From an uncultured Enhydrobacter sp. (lineage in GTDB: Bacteria; Pseudomonadota; Gammaproteobacteria; Pseudomonadales; Moraxellaceae): a stretch of 64,000 nucleotides of DNA. Location of the stretch: NCBI GenBank assembly GCA_946222995.1, contig CAMIOS010000012.1, forward strand, positions 1-64,000, in the 5' to 3' direction. Position 1 is the stretch's first letter. Every line of letters starts with the position of its first letter. The notes beneath the pieces were generated by a model that was not told where the DNA came from, did no database searches, and worked only from the letters and a program-made list of their open reading frames with translations. Below, in pieces: positions 1-8,280 of this stretch. The translations under genes were made by a program, and so were the position numbers.

Positions 1-46
1 ATGCCTTGTTTTATCAGACTTTTTTGTTTTTTTGTCGTGTGCAAAG

Positions 47-79
47 AAAAAAGCCCTATGCAGAGCATAAGGGCTTTTT
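47..79. terminator. Bidirectional rho-independent terminator
   Basis: An inverted repeat with arms AAAAAGCCCT and AGGGCTTTTT plus an inner ATGC/GCAT pair and the loop AGA, with one unpaired A. It is flanked by A and T runs on both sides, so it can work in either direction. It lies just downstream of the leftward mipA-like gene. Confidence 0.8.
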
Positions 80-109
80 ATTGGCTATTTTTATTGGCCA
101 TTCTACCCA

Positions 110-886
110 TTAAAAAACATAATTAAACCCAATTTTGGTTTTGCTATCAACTCGATTGTCCACCAGTGGGCTGTCGTGTTGCTCATTGCTTAGATATTCA
201 AGGTGCTGACTGATAAATCCTGACCAGTGCGGATTAAAGCGATAATTGGCACTGATATTTAAGTAAGGCGATACCCCGCCATCGGCTTTATATTTGGCAA
301 GCCCAGAACGCAGCGATTCTTTATCACTAACCCCAAAATAATAATCGTTATAATTTTTATCATACCAAGTCAGCCCCAATTCAGGATAAATGGCGACTTT
401 ATTATCCATTAAATTAAACTTACTCAAATGTGATAATGACACCGCGGTGCCATCGCTTCTTCCCAAAATATCAGTCTGCACTTGTCCCTTAAAGCCGCCA
501 ACAGGCGTAATTCGCATATAACTGGTGCCCGCCATTACTGACCAATCCCGGTCATCAAGTCGGCGTAGGGCAGGATTATCGGCATCTTTGGCATTAAAAT
601 CCCGGCCATCATAGCCTAACGTAGCACGCCATTGGTTTTTGTCATCTTTATATGCATACACGCCCGCTTCTGCACCTTCGATATATACGCGATTATTGTC
701 ATAAAATGCTTGTGGTAACACGGTCACTTCATTGTCTTGATGATAAGCGTAGTGATTGGCTGACGCGTTTAAACCCACAGTAAAGCGAGCATTGGGATCA
801 ATGGGCAAGGACTCAGCATACGATAGGCTAACAAACAACATCGGTAACACCGCCAAATAACGAACACGATGAGCAGACAACAACAT
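110..886 (-). CDS. MipA/OmpV-family outer membrane protein
   Basis: Outer-membrane beta-barrel of the MipA/OmpV family; E. coli MipA binds the murein hydrolase MltA and scaffolds murein synthesis, while other members have less certain roles. The 258-residue protein starts with a basic, hydrophobic signal peptide ending near VSLSYA, alternates short polar and aromatic stretches as barrel strands do, and ends in Phe, the usual outer-membrane insertion signal. Family-like segments are ITPVGGFKGQ, YPELGLTWYD and GGVSPYLNISANYRF. A TTG 18 bases further upstream is in frame, but the ATG at 886 is preceded by AAAAGGA at a spacing of 6, so this start is preferred. It is monocistronic and divergent from znuA. 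The family call is by pattern recognition; the specific role is unknown. Confidence 0.8.
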   Translation of the reverse strand: MLLSAHRVRYLAVLPMLFVSLSYAESLPIDPNARFTVGLNASANHYAYHQDNEVTVLPQAFYDNNRVYIEGAEAGVYAYKDDKNQWRATLGYDGRDFNAKDADNPALRRLDDRDWSVMAGTSYMRITPVGGFKGQVQTDILGRSDGTAVSLSHLSKFNLMDNKVAIYPELGLTWYDKNYNDYYFGVSDKESLRSGLAKYKADGGVSPYLNISANYRFNPHWSGFISQHLEYLSNEQHDSPLVDNRVDSKTKIGFNYVF

Positions 887-1100
887 AGACAATCCTTTTA
901 TCAATAGATTGATAGCAAAAGTTTGATGACAAAAAAATGCCGCTAAAAATATGGGACTAAAGAGACATAATAAGGCTTAGGGTCATTATGGCACAAATTG
1001 GTCAGTATCAAAAGATATTAACCAAAAATTCACCTCGCATTTCACCTAAATCTTACCAACCAAAATCCAGACCAAACATTGGGTTGTCGTACAAAATATT

Positions 1101-1117
1101 ATGTTATAATATAACAT
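1101..1117. promoter_or_regulatory. Zur box (zinc uptake regulator operator)
   Basis: A perfect 8+1+8 palindrome, ATGTTATA-A-TATAACAT, sits 30 bases before znuA. It matches the core of the gammaproteobacterial Zur operator. A possible -10 (TATAAT, 1105-1110) lies inside it, so bound Zur would block the promoter. A second half-site, TATAACATTTT, repeats at 1128-1138. Zur itself is not in the window. Confidence 0.85.
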
Positions 1118-1146
1118 TTTACTGGATATAACATTTTGAGATAGCG

Positions 1147-2154
1147 ATGATGAAAAATTTGGTTAACTTTGGTAACCCCTTATATAACATTCTCTCATTG
1201 ACCCTGTCATTGTATGGCTTAACCTGTTTAACTGCCTGTCAGCCCGCGAATAACGCTACCAATCAAGCCAATAACCACGCGAACACTCAAACCGCTAGCC
1301 AACCAACTAACCACCAACATCCCATGGTGGTGTACGCTGCTACCAATGTCTGGGGGTCAGTTGCCAAAGCGGTAGGCGCAGACAATATCGAGGTTATCGC
1401 AGCGGTGAATGACCCCAGCCAAGACCCACATGCCTATCAAGCATCCGCTCAAGACAAGCTGAATGTCAGTAAAGCCAAATTGGTATTGGTCAATGGTGGT
1501 GGCTATGATGATTGGGCAACCAGCCTAGCGCAGTCAGTGGCAACGAAACCGGTGATTATCAATGCAGTAGAAATATCGGGTCTGCGTCCTGCCAGCACAG
1601 GACAACAAATTGCGCAATCATCCTCTACACCGGGGTTTAATGAACATGTATTTTTTTCGCTCGATACTGCCAAAAAAGTCGCCCAAGCTGTTCAAACTCA
1701 ACTTTCTGCCAGCGACCCAAGTCATCAAGCCCAGTACGACCAAAATACTCAACAATTTATGCAGCAAATTGACGGCTTAAAAACCAAAGCCCATACTATT
1801 GGGGCAGGTAAACTTTTAACTGCTTTGGCCACCGAGCCTGTAACAGGTTATTTGCTGGCCGATATGGGTATCAAAGATATTACTCCACAAGGCTATACCG
1901 AGCAAGCCGAAACTGAGGCAGGCGTGTCGGTCAAACTGTTAAACGATAGCCACACATTATTGCGCAATAAACAAGCCCAACTTCTTATTGTCAACGCCCA
2001 AACCGAAGATGCCACTGCCAAAACCTTAATCGCTACTGCCAATCAAGCGGGCGTGCCTGTGGTGCAAGTTAATGAAACGTTTCCCACAGGAATAACCAGC
2101 TATGTCGATTTTATCGAAAAAACCCTCACAAATTTTGCCAATGCCGTAAAATAG
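1147..2154 (+). CDS. znuA: Zinc ABC transporter substrate-binding lipoprotein
   Basis: Cluster A-I metal-binding protein that captures zinc in the periplasm and hands it to ZnuB. The 335-residue protein has a lipobox LTAC with Cys31, so it is probably a lipoprotein instead of a soluble periplasmic protein. A low-complexity Asn/Gln/Thr/His linker follows (about 33-58). Likely metal ligands are His95 in DPHAY and His167 in NEHVF; where many ZnuA proteins have a third His this one has Glu230 (ATEPVTGYL), as in a divergent subfamily I associate with actinobacterial-type binding proteins. It lacks the long His-rich loop of E. coli ZnuA. First gene of znuACB, under the Zur box. Zinc is inferred from the operator and gene order; manganese is less likely. 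Confidence 0.88.
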   Translation: MMKNLVNFGNPLYNILSLTLSLYGLTCLTACQPANNATNQANNHANTQTASQPTNHQHPMVVYAATNVWGSVAKAVGADNIEVIAAVNDPSQDPHAYQASAQDKLNVSKAKLVLVNGGGYDDWATSLAQSVATKPVIINAVEISGLRPASTGQQIAQSSSTPGFNEHVFFSLDTAKKVAQAVQTQLSASDPSHQAQYDQNTQQFMQQIDGLKTKAHTIGAGKLLTALATEPVTGYLLADMGIKDITPQGYTEQAETEAGVSVKLLNDSHTLLRNKQAQLLIVNAQTEDATAKTLIATANQAGVPVVQVNETFPTGITSYVDFIEKTLTNFANAVK

Positions 2155-2182
2155 CGGTTTATTTGCCTTGGTTTTTGTGAAT

Positions 2183-2983
2183 ATGACCCAAACGTCCACT
2201 CAGCCCACTTATTTTACCCCTGTCAAGTCATCGTTACAGCAGGATAGGGGCGGGCTTTTATTATCTGATGCCAACGTATTATTACAAGTCCAACAAGCGA
2301 CGTTGTTTTTTGGTGAGCGGTTACTTTGGCAAGACGTGACGTTTGACATTCATACTGCCGAGTTTGTCGCATTAATCGGGGCGAACGGCACAGGCAAAAC
2401 CACGTTATTACAGAGCCTATTAGGACTACTACCTTTATCAAAAGGCACTATCATCACTGCGCAAGGCACCAAAATCGGCTATGTCCCGCAGTTAAAAAAC
2501 TTTGACCCAAAACTGCCAATTCGTGGGCGAGATTTGGTACAACTTGGCTTGGATGGGCAAAATTTGCTATTTGGGACAATTGACCTCAAAAAAACTTTTG
2601 GTCATTATTGGATGAGCCGTAAGCAAAAAAATTACCGTGTCGATAAAGCCATTGCCGAGGTTGGCGGTCAGGCGTTTGCCGATGCTCCGCTTAATATGCT
2701 CTCAGGCGGTGAACAACAGCGGATGCGCATCGCCCAAGCCTTGGTGAGTGAGCCTGATTTATTGTTGATGGATGAGCCATTATTAAGCCTTGATGTCAAA
2801 AGTCAGCAGATTGTCTGTGATATTTTGGCGCATCGAAAGACGGCTCATCGCACCGCAGTGCTGATGATAAGCCATGAAATTGTCCCAATTACGCCTTTGG
2901 TTGATACGGTGGTTTTAATCAACAATCAACATGCGGACGTGGGTGATAAATCCTTGTTAACTTCCTCAATGTTGTGGTCTTGA
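2183..2983 (+). CDS. znuC: Zinc ABC transporter ATP-binding protein
   Basis: Cytoplasmic ATPase that drives zinc import through ZnuB. The 266-residue protein shows a Walker A GANGTGKT (about 66-73), a signature LSGGEQQRMRIAQAL and a Walker B LLLMDEP followed by a SLD D-loop. About 35 residues precede the first core strand, a longer start than usual. An in-frame TTG lies at 2168; the ATG at 2183 is chosen although neither has a good ribosome binding site, so translation may depend on coupling to znuA, which ends 28 bases earlier. It is the middle gene of znuACB. Confidence 0.9.
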   Translation: MTQTSTQPTYFTPVKSSLQQDRGGLLLSDANVLLQVQQATLFFGERLLWQDVTFDIHTAEFVALIGANGTGKTTLLQSLLGLLPLSKGTIITAQGTKIGYVPQLKNFDPKLPIRGRDLVQLGLDGQNLLFGTIDLKKTFGHYWMSRKQKNYRVDKAIAEVGGQAFADAPLNMLSGGEQQRMRIAQALVSEPDLLLMDEPLLSLDVKSQQIVCDILAHRKTAHRTAVLMISHEIVPITPLVDTVVLINNQHADVGDKSLLTSSMLWS

Positions 2984-2999
2984 TGTAGATGGGCTATTT

Positions 3000-3944
3000 A
3001 TGATACTGATCGCCGCGTTTTCACATGTTTTGCATACCATTATTAGCTTTGATAATTTTACAGAGCTTTTACCGCTGGTGTATCCATCAATTCTGGCAGC
3101 GGTAATTTTGGGCGTGATGGCAGGGTTTATTGGTCCTTTGATACAGGCGCGGGATATGGCGTTTGCGGTGCATGGTACGGCAGAATTGTCGTTTGCGGGG
3201 GCAGCGTGTGCGTTATGGCTTGGCAGTTCGGTCACGATGGGGGCGGTCATTGGCTCGGTGGTGGCAGGAACGATTTTGGCAGTGATGGGGCTTGATGGTA
3301 AAAACCGCAATTCTTTGATAGGCATTATGCTACCGTTTGGTCTGGGGCTGGGTGTGTTGTTTTTGTCCTTGTACCAAGGTCGCTCATCCAATAAATTTGG
3401 GTTACTGACAGGACAAATCGTGGCAGTCACTACCACACAGTTACAAAGCATGCTGATTGTGGCGGTCATTGTGTTGTCGGTGCTGGCGATTTTTGGTCAG
3501 CGCATGTTGTTTACTTCGATTGACCCACAGATTGCCAAGGCGCAACACCTCAATATGACAGGTTTGTCGTTGTTATTTATGCTGATATTAAGTCTGGTGG
3601 TAGCAGTAAGCGTGCAGTTTGTTGGCGCTTTGTTGTTGTTGTCGCTACTTATTACACCAACGGCTGCCGCCACGCAAGTGACTGCCCGCCCGTTGTGGGT
3701 GTATGCGCTGTCGATGCTGTTTGCGATTATGGCAGGGGTAGGCGGGATTTTGTTATCACTTGGGGCAGGCTTGCCGATTTCACCGTATATTACGACCATT
3801 TCATTTTTGCTTTATTTGCTATGTTGGGGGATAGGAGCATATCGGCGAAAACAGGGTTGGAATAAGCGCCAAATTTCTTCGTCATCTTTGGTGACAGCTG
3901 AGTCAATTCGCTGTAGTAAAAAACTGCCAGTGCATAAAAAGTAA
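3000..3944 (+). CDS. znuB: Zinc ABC transporter permease
   Basis: ABC-3 family inner-membrane permease, the channel of the ZnuABC importer. The 314-residue protein has about eight hydrophobic segments, and family-like stretches such as GFIGPLIQARDMAFAVHGTAEL near the N-terminus (given here only to locate it at about 41-62) and a late segment AGVGGILLSLGAGLPISP. A basic, Ser-rich cytoplasmic tail of about 35 residues follows the last membrane segment and looks lineage-specific. It begins 16 bases after znuC stops. No clear terminator follows before the pit gene, 154 bases downstream. Confidence 0.9.
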   Translation: MILIAAFSHVLHTIISFDNFTELLPLVYPSILAAVILGVMAGFIGPLIQARDMAFAVHGTAELSFAGAACALWLGSSVTMGAVIGSVVAGTILAVMGLDGKNRNSLIGIMLPFGLGLGVLFLSLYQGRSSNKFGLLTGQIVAVTTTQLQSMLIVAVIVLSVLAIFGQRMLFTSIDPQIAKAQHLNMTGLSLLFMLILSLVVAVSVQFVGALLLLSLLITPTAAATQVTARPLWVYALSMLFAIMAGVGGILLSLGAGLPISPYITTISFLLYLLCWGIGAYRRKQGWNKRQISSSSLVTAESIRCSKKLPVHKK

Positions 3945-4098
3945 GCTTTAACCATAGCTAACCAAAAAATTGTGATTAACCTTCACTTAAAAAATACCAA
4001 GTCATTATCATTAAACTATTGTCATAATTTTGAATAAATTTTTAGTTAAAATAATTCGACTCATGATACCAAAGAATGTTTACTAAGGAAATTTATCC

Positions 4099-5736
4099 AT
4101 GACAATCGCCCAAAGTGTTTCACACCCTACTATTGCGTCGCCTAGCGATGCTCGTCCAAAGCTTGACCATAAACCCAATAAACTGACTATTATTACTTTT
4201 ATATCAGCCCTGTTATTTGGTTTAGGGTACATGATTTTTAATCTAAATCATGATATCACTAGCACCCTAGGCGCCCCAACCACTTTGGTGCCTTATCTAT
4301 TACTTGGGCTAGCTTTGATAATCGCGTTGGCATTTGAGTTTGTTAATGGCTTTCATGATACTGCCAATGCGGTGGCAACCGTTATTTATACTCACTCACT
4401 ACCTGCGCCGGCAGCGGTGGTATGGTCAGGATTTTTTAATTTTTTAGGGGTTTTAACATCAAGTGGCTTGGTGGCATTTGGGATTATTGCTTTGTTACCT
4501 GTGGAACTGATTTTACAGGTCGGCTCGGCTAATGGTTTTGCGATGATTTTTGCGTTATTGATCGCAGCCATTTTATGGAATCTTGGCACATGGTTTTTGG
4601 GGCTGCCAGCCTCATCTTCCCATACGTTAGTCGGTTCAATTGTGGGTGTGGGTATTGCTAATGCATTGTTACATGGTCGTGGCGCGACTGCAGGCGTGGA
4701 TTGGCAACAAGTAGAAAAAGTCGGTCTAACTTTGTTAGTATCCCCGATTTTTGGCTTTTGTTTAGCCGCAGGGTTATTTTGGTTAATGAAAAAGGTGTTG
4801 GCAAGCAAACCAGAATTGTTTGAAGCCCCGAAAGGCGAACAACCACCACCAATGTGGATTCGAGCATTGCTGATTTTAACTTGTACAGGCGTGTCTTTTT
4901 TTCATGGCTCAAATGATGGTCAAAAGGGCATGGGTCTAATTATGCTAATTTTAGTTGGCGTCGTGCCAATGGCCTATGGGCTTAATCACGCGGTATCTAA
5001 AGATGAAACCGCTCAGTTTGCTGCCTTAGCACAAGTGACCTCACAAGAACTTCGCCAAGCAGTGCCAACTAGCCCAGCTACCACCTTAACGGAGAGTCGA
5101 AAAGTATTAACAAACTATATCCAAACCAAACAAATGACCCCACAAGTGGTACCTGCGCTTGCCAATACGATTGATAGTATTGGAACACAAGCCCGTGCTG
5201 AACCTGATATGAAGCAATGGAATAGCCAAGTGGTTGGTAATATCCGTAATGACATGTATTTAACCTCAGAAACAATCAAAAATCTTGATAAAACTGAACC
5301 CACTTGGTTACAGGGTAAAGCCAAGGAAGACTTACAAGGGTTTAAAAAGAACATTGATAAAGCGACTAAATTTATTCCAACTTGGGTTAAAGTGATGGTT
5401 TCATTAGCACTTGGTCTAGGAACAATGGTGGGTTGGAAACGCATCGTGGTCACGGTGGGTGAAAAAATCGGTAAAACCCATCTCACCTATGGACAAGGCG
5501 CCTCAGCAGAGTTAGTTGCCATGTCAACAATTGCCGCTGCCGATATTTTTGGGATGCCTGTCTCTACCACGCATGTTTTATCTTCGGGCGTGGCTGGCAC
5601 AATGGTTGCTAATCATGGAGGTCTGCAAAAATCCACGGTAAAAAGTCTATTAATGGCTTGGGTGCTGACCTTACCTGCCGCAATTGTCTTGTCAGGTTCT
5701 TTGTTTTGGTTATTTAGCCAATTATTTGCTCGATAA
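4099..5736 (+). CDS. pitA: Low-affinity inorganic phosphate transporter, Pit family
   Basis: Inner-membrane symporter that takes up inorganic phosphate, usually as a neutral metal-phosphate complex, with protons. The 545-residue protein carries the PHO4 repeat twice: an N-terminal copy with FVNGFHDTANAVAT (about 78-91) and a C-terminal copy with AADIFGMPVSTTHVLSS. A hydrophilic loop of about 130 residues separates them (about 305-440), rich in Gln, Thr and Lys. The length and loop resemble proteobacterial PitA proteins. The start has AAGGAA upstream. It is transcribed alone and converges on rpoD across a shared terminator. Confidence 0.88.
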   Translation: MTIAQSVSHPTIASPSDARPKLDHKPNKLTIITFISALLFGLGYMIFNLNHDITSTLGAPTTLVPYLLLGLALIIALAFEFVNGFHDTANAVATVIYTHSLPAPAAVVWSGFFNFLGVLTSSGLVAFGIIALLPVELILQVGSANGFAMIFALLIAAILWNLGTWFLGLPASSSHTLVGSIVGVGIANALLHGRGATAGVDWQQVEKVGLTLLVSPIFGFCLAAGLFWLMKKVLASKPELFEAPKGEQPPPMWIRALLILTCTGVSFFHGSNDGQKGMGLIMLILVGVVPMAYGLNHAVSKDETAQFAALAQVTSQELRQAVPTSPATTLTESRKVLTNYIQTKQMTPQVVPALANTIDSIGTQARAEPDMKQWNSQVVGNIRNDMYLTSETIKNLDKTEPTWLQGKAKEDLQGFKKNIDKATKFIPTWVKVMVSLALGLGTMVGWKRIVVTVGEKIGKTHLTYGQGASAELVAMSTIAAADIFGMPVSTTHVLSSGVAGTMVANHGGLQKSTVKSLLMAWVLTLPAAIVLSGSLFWLFSQLFAR

Positions 5737-5784
5737 CGTTAGACTGCATTTATCTATTTAACACATGCAATGTTAATCTTACCT

Positions 5785-5812
5785 AAAAAAAGGAGCACAA
5801 AGCTCCTTTTTT
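5785..5812. terminator. Bidirectional terminator between pitA and rpoD
   Basis: The hairpin AAAAAAGGAGC / GCTCCTTTTTT with loop ACAAA lies between the convergent pitA and rpoD genes. It has T runs on both strands and can end both transcripts. Confidence 0.88.
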
Positions 5813-5833
5813 AATGGGCGATACTATAAATTA

Positions 5834-7735
5834 TTAATCATTTTCAAGGAACGAACGTAAATGCTCAGAGCGAGAAGGGTGACGCAATTTACGCAACGCT
5901 TTAGCTTCAATTTGACGAATTCGTTCACGGGTCACATCAAACTGTTTGCCCACCTCTTCAAGGGTGTGATCAGTTGACATATCAATCCCAAATCGCATTT
6001 TTAGCACTTTGGCTTCTCGCTCGGTCAAATTTGCTAATACCTCACGGGTTGCTTCTTTTAAGCCTGCGGCTGTTGCTTCATCCACAGGACTAGAAATACT
6101 CGAATCTTCGATAAAATCACCCAAATGGCTGTCTTCATCATCGCCAATCGGCGTCTCCATCGAAATCGGTTCTTTGGCAATTTTTAACACTTTACGCACT
6201 TTTGCCTCGTCCATTTCTAGACGTTCACCCAGTTCTTCAGGGGTGGGTTCACGTCCCATTTCTTGCAATAACTGACGCGAAACACGGTTAATTTTGTTAA
6301 TCGTTTCAATCATATGCACAGGAATACGGATCGTGCGAGCTTGATCGGCAATTGAGCGGGTAATGGCTTGACGAATCCACCATGTCGCATAGGTTGAGAA
6401 TTTGTAACCACGACGATATTCAAACTTATCGACCGCTTTCATCAAGCCGATATTACCTTCTTGAATCAAATCCAAGAACTGTAAACCGCGGTTGGTGTAT
6501 TTTTTGGCAATTGAAATAACCAGACGTAAGTTTGCTTCAACCATTTCTTTTTTGGCACGACGGGTTTTGGCTTCACCCACAGACATTTCACGGGCAACCT
6601 TTTTCATCTGATACACATCCATGCCAAGCCTTTGTTCATGGGCATGAATACGTCCTTGGTGTTGTAGTACTTCGTCCAAAATTCGCTCAAGATTTTCTGC
6701 AAAGTTGGGTTTACCAGCGATACGGTTGGGCAACCAATCAAGATTGGTTTCATTGTTGGGGAAGGTTTTGCGAAACTCTTCTTTTGGCATTTTGCCACGG
6801 CGAATCACCAATTTCATGATGTGGCGCTCGTTTTTACGCACATCTTCATAAACTTCACGCATCATATCCATGATGGTGTCTGCCACACGACTATTGAGCT
6901 TAAATAGTCTAAAGCAGTTGGCAAGCTCGATATAAGCTTCTTCAGTTATATTGTGGTTACGACCATATTGATCCAAAGCGGCTTTGGCTTTAGTATAGTA
7001 TTGTTCTAACGCTTCGAATCTGACTTTGACTTCCTCTGGGTCTAGTCCGCTGACATCATCGGCATCGGCATCATCCCCCACATCCGCATCGTCACCATCT
7101 TCTTCAGACTCATCGGCAGTTTCGAGGTCTTTTTCGTCGTCCAGATCATCGTCGATTTTGGCTTTGGGTGTCAGAATAGGTAGGTCAATTTCTTCAACAT
7201 CATCAGGTAAAATCTCAACATCGGCTTCTGGGTCGAGAAAGCCTGTGATGATATCCGAGATTTTTTTCTCGCCATCAAATGTTTGGTTGTATTCATCTAG
7301 TACCAGCTCGACAGTGCCAGGCCAAAAAGTCATGGCATATTGCACATCACGAATACCGTCATCAATACGTTTAGCGATTTCAATCTCACCTTCACGGGTG
7401 AGTAGGTCAACAGTGCCCATTTCACGCATGTACATGCGTACAGGGTCGGTGGTGCGTCCTGGTTCTGATTCGACAGATGCCAATACGGCAGCGGCTTCAT
7501 CAACGGCAATGTCATCATCATTACCATCATCTGACAGCATGATGTCGTCTTCATCGGGGGCTGTTTCATAAATTTTGATGCCCACATCCGAGAGCATTTG
7601 GATAATATCTTCGATTTGGTCGCTTTCAGTCACCGAATCGGGGAGTTGGTCATTGATTTCGGCGTAGGTTAGATAACCTTGTTCTTTACCAAGTTGGATA
7701 AGTGTCGCTAATTGAGAGGTTGAATGTTCGCTCAT
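5834..7735 (-). CDS. rpoD: RNA polymerase primary sigma factor (sigma-70)
   Basis: Housekeeping sigma factor that directs RNA polymerase to -35/-10 promoters. The 633-residue protein has region 1.1 at the N-terminus, region 1.2 at DPVRMYMREMG, and a non-conserved region containing a very acidic run of Asp/Glu (about 195-240). Region 2 is intact (ANLRLVISIAKKY, GNIGLMKAVDKFEYRRG, STYATWWIRQAI), as are region 3 and region 4 with the helix-turn-helix TLEEVGKQFDVTRERIRQIEAKALRKLR. It is a little longer than E. coli RpoD (613), mostly through the acidic insert. It is a single leftward gene, not next to rpsU-dnaG here. Confidence 0.97.
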   Translation of the reverse strand: MSEHSTSQLATLIQLGKEQGYLTYAEINDQLPDSVTESDQIEDIIQMLSDVGIKIYETAPDEDDIMLSDDGNDDDIAVDEAAAVLASVESEPGRTTDPVRMYMREMGTVDLLTREGEIEIAKRIDDGIRDVQYAMTFWPGTVELVLDEYNQTFDGEKKISDIITGFLDPEADVEILPDDVEEIDLPILTPKAKIDDDLDDEKDLETADESEEDGDDADVGDDADADDVSGLDPEEVKVRFEALEQYYTKAKAALDQYGRNHNITEEAYIELANCFRLFKLNSRVADTIMDMMREVYEDVRKNERHIMKLVIRRGKMPKEEFRKTFPNNETNLDWLPNRIAGKPNFAENLERILDEVLQHQGRIHAHEQRLGMDVYQMKKVAREMSVGEAKTRRAKKEMVEANLRLVISIAKKYTNRGLQFLDLIQEGNIGLMKAVDKFEYRRGYKFSTYATWWIRQAITRSIADQARTIRIPVHMIETINKINRVSRQLLQEMGREPTPEELGERLEMDEAKVRKVLKIAKEPISMETPIGDDEDSHLGDFIEDSSISSPVDEATAAGLKEATREVLANLTEREAKVLKMRFGIDMSTDHTLEEVGKQFDVTRERIRQIEAKALRKLRHPSRSEHLRSFLEND

Positions 7736-7968
7736 GGAGGCTCACTTTATAGATGGTTAAAATCAGTTGGCAAGTGCTTAATGGACTATCAAACGTGAGT
7801 GGTAGTGAATGAGGAGTTTGCACACACTCACCATAGTCAGGCTAGGCAAAAGGCTAGCGAAAATTTAGCAAAATTTTTAAACGCCATGTTTTGAACAGAG
7901 CATTATAACGGATATATGGGGATGACGGGGAATTTTCTAAATAAAAAAGTCAAAATTTTATCAAAATA

Positions 7969-8229
7969 TTAAGCCAAATGCAGCGCTAAAACGCCTTCTA
8001 CATGACAACAACAGGCCAATAATTCATCCTCCTCAAGCATAAATAATGGCTCATTAAGATAATGTACAGTGGTTTTGTTATTGAGTTTGGCATGTTTAAG
8101 TTTGCATGTACCACAATAACCCGCTTGGCATTGAAAGGGTATGTCCACCCCTTGACGTTGTAACCCTGCTAACAAGGTTTCATTGTCATGTAAGTAAAAC
8201 TTGGTATCACTGACAAACACCCATGCCAC
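7969..8229 (-). CDS. yfaE: 2Fe-2S ferredoxin that maintains the NrdB cofactor
   Basis: Small plant-type [2Fe-2S] ferredoxin of the YfaE group, which in E. coli reduces the diiron centre so that the NrdB tyrosyl radical can be built or restored. The 86-residue protein has cluster ligands Cys34, Cys39 and Cys42 (CQAGYCGTC) and a fourth in a Cys73-Cys74-Cys75 run near the C-terminus. The start is GTG at 8229, supported by AAAAAGGA six bases upstream; no ATG is available nearby. It follows nrdB by 51 bases on the same strand, which fixes its role. Confidence 0.9.
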   Translation of the reverse strand: MAWVFVSDTKFYLHDNETLLAGLQRQGVDIPFQCQAGYCGTCKLKHAKLNNKTTVHYLNEPLFMLEEDELLACCCHVEGVLALHLA

Positions 8230-8280
8230 GTTACGTCCTTTTTGCTACCTTAAAACCCAATATCTTAAAACTTAAATCGT

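Noticed and set aside
2966..3469. Leftward 167-codon frame opposite znuB
   Set aside because: It has no ribosome binding site, no recognisable domain, and lies fully within znuB.
3995..4035. Fur- or Pho-box-like sequence before pitA
   Set aside because: GTCAT occurs twice and TCATTATCATTA resembles Fur half-sites, but spacing fits neither the 11-base Pho repeat nor a full Fur box.
7026..7571. Long Ser-rich open frame opposite rpoD
   Set aside because: It is the complement of the rpoD acidic Asp/Glu tract; Ser-rich shadow frames arise automatically from GAT/GAC/GAA codons, and rpoD is certain.
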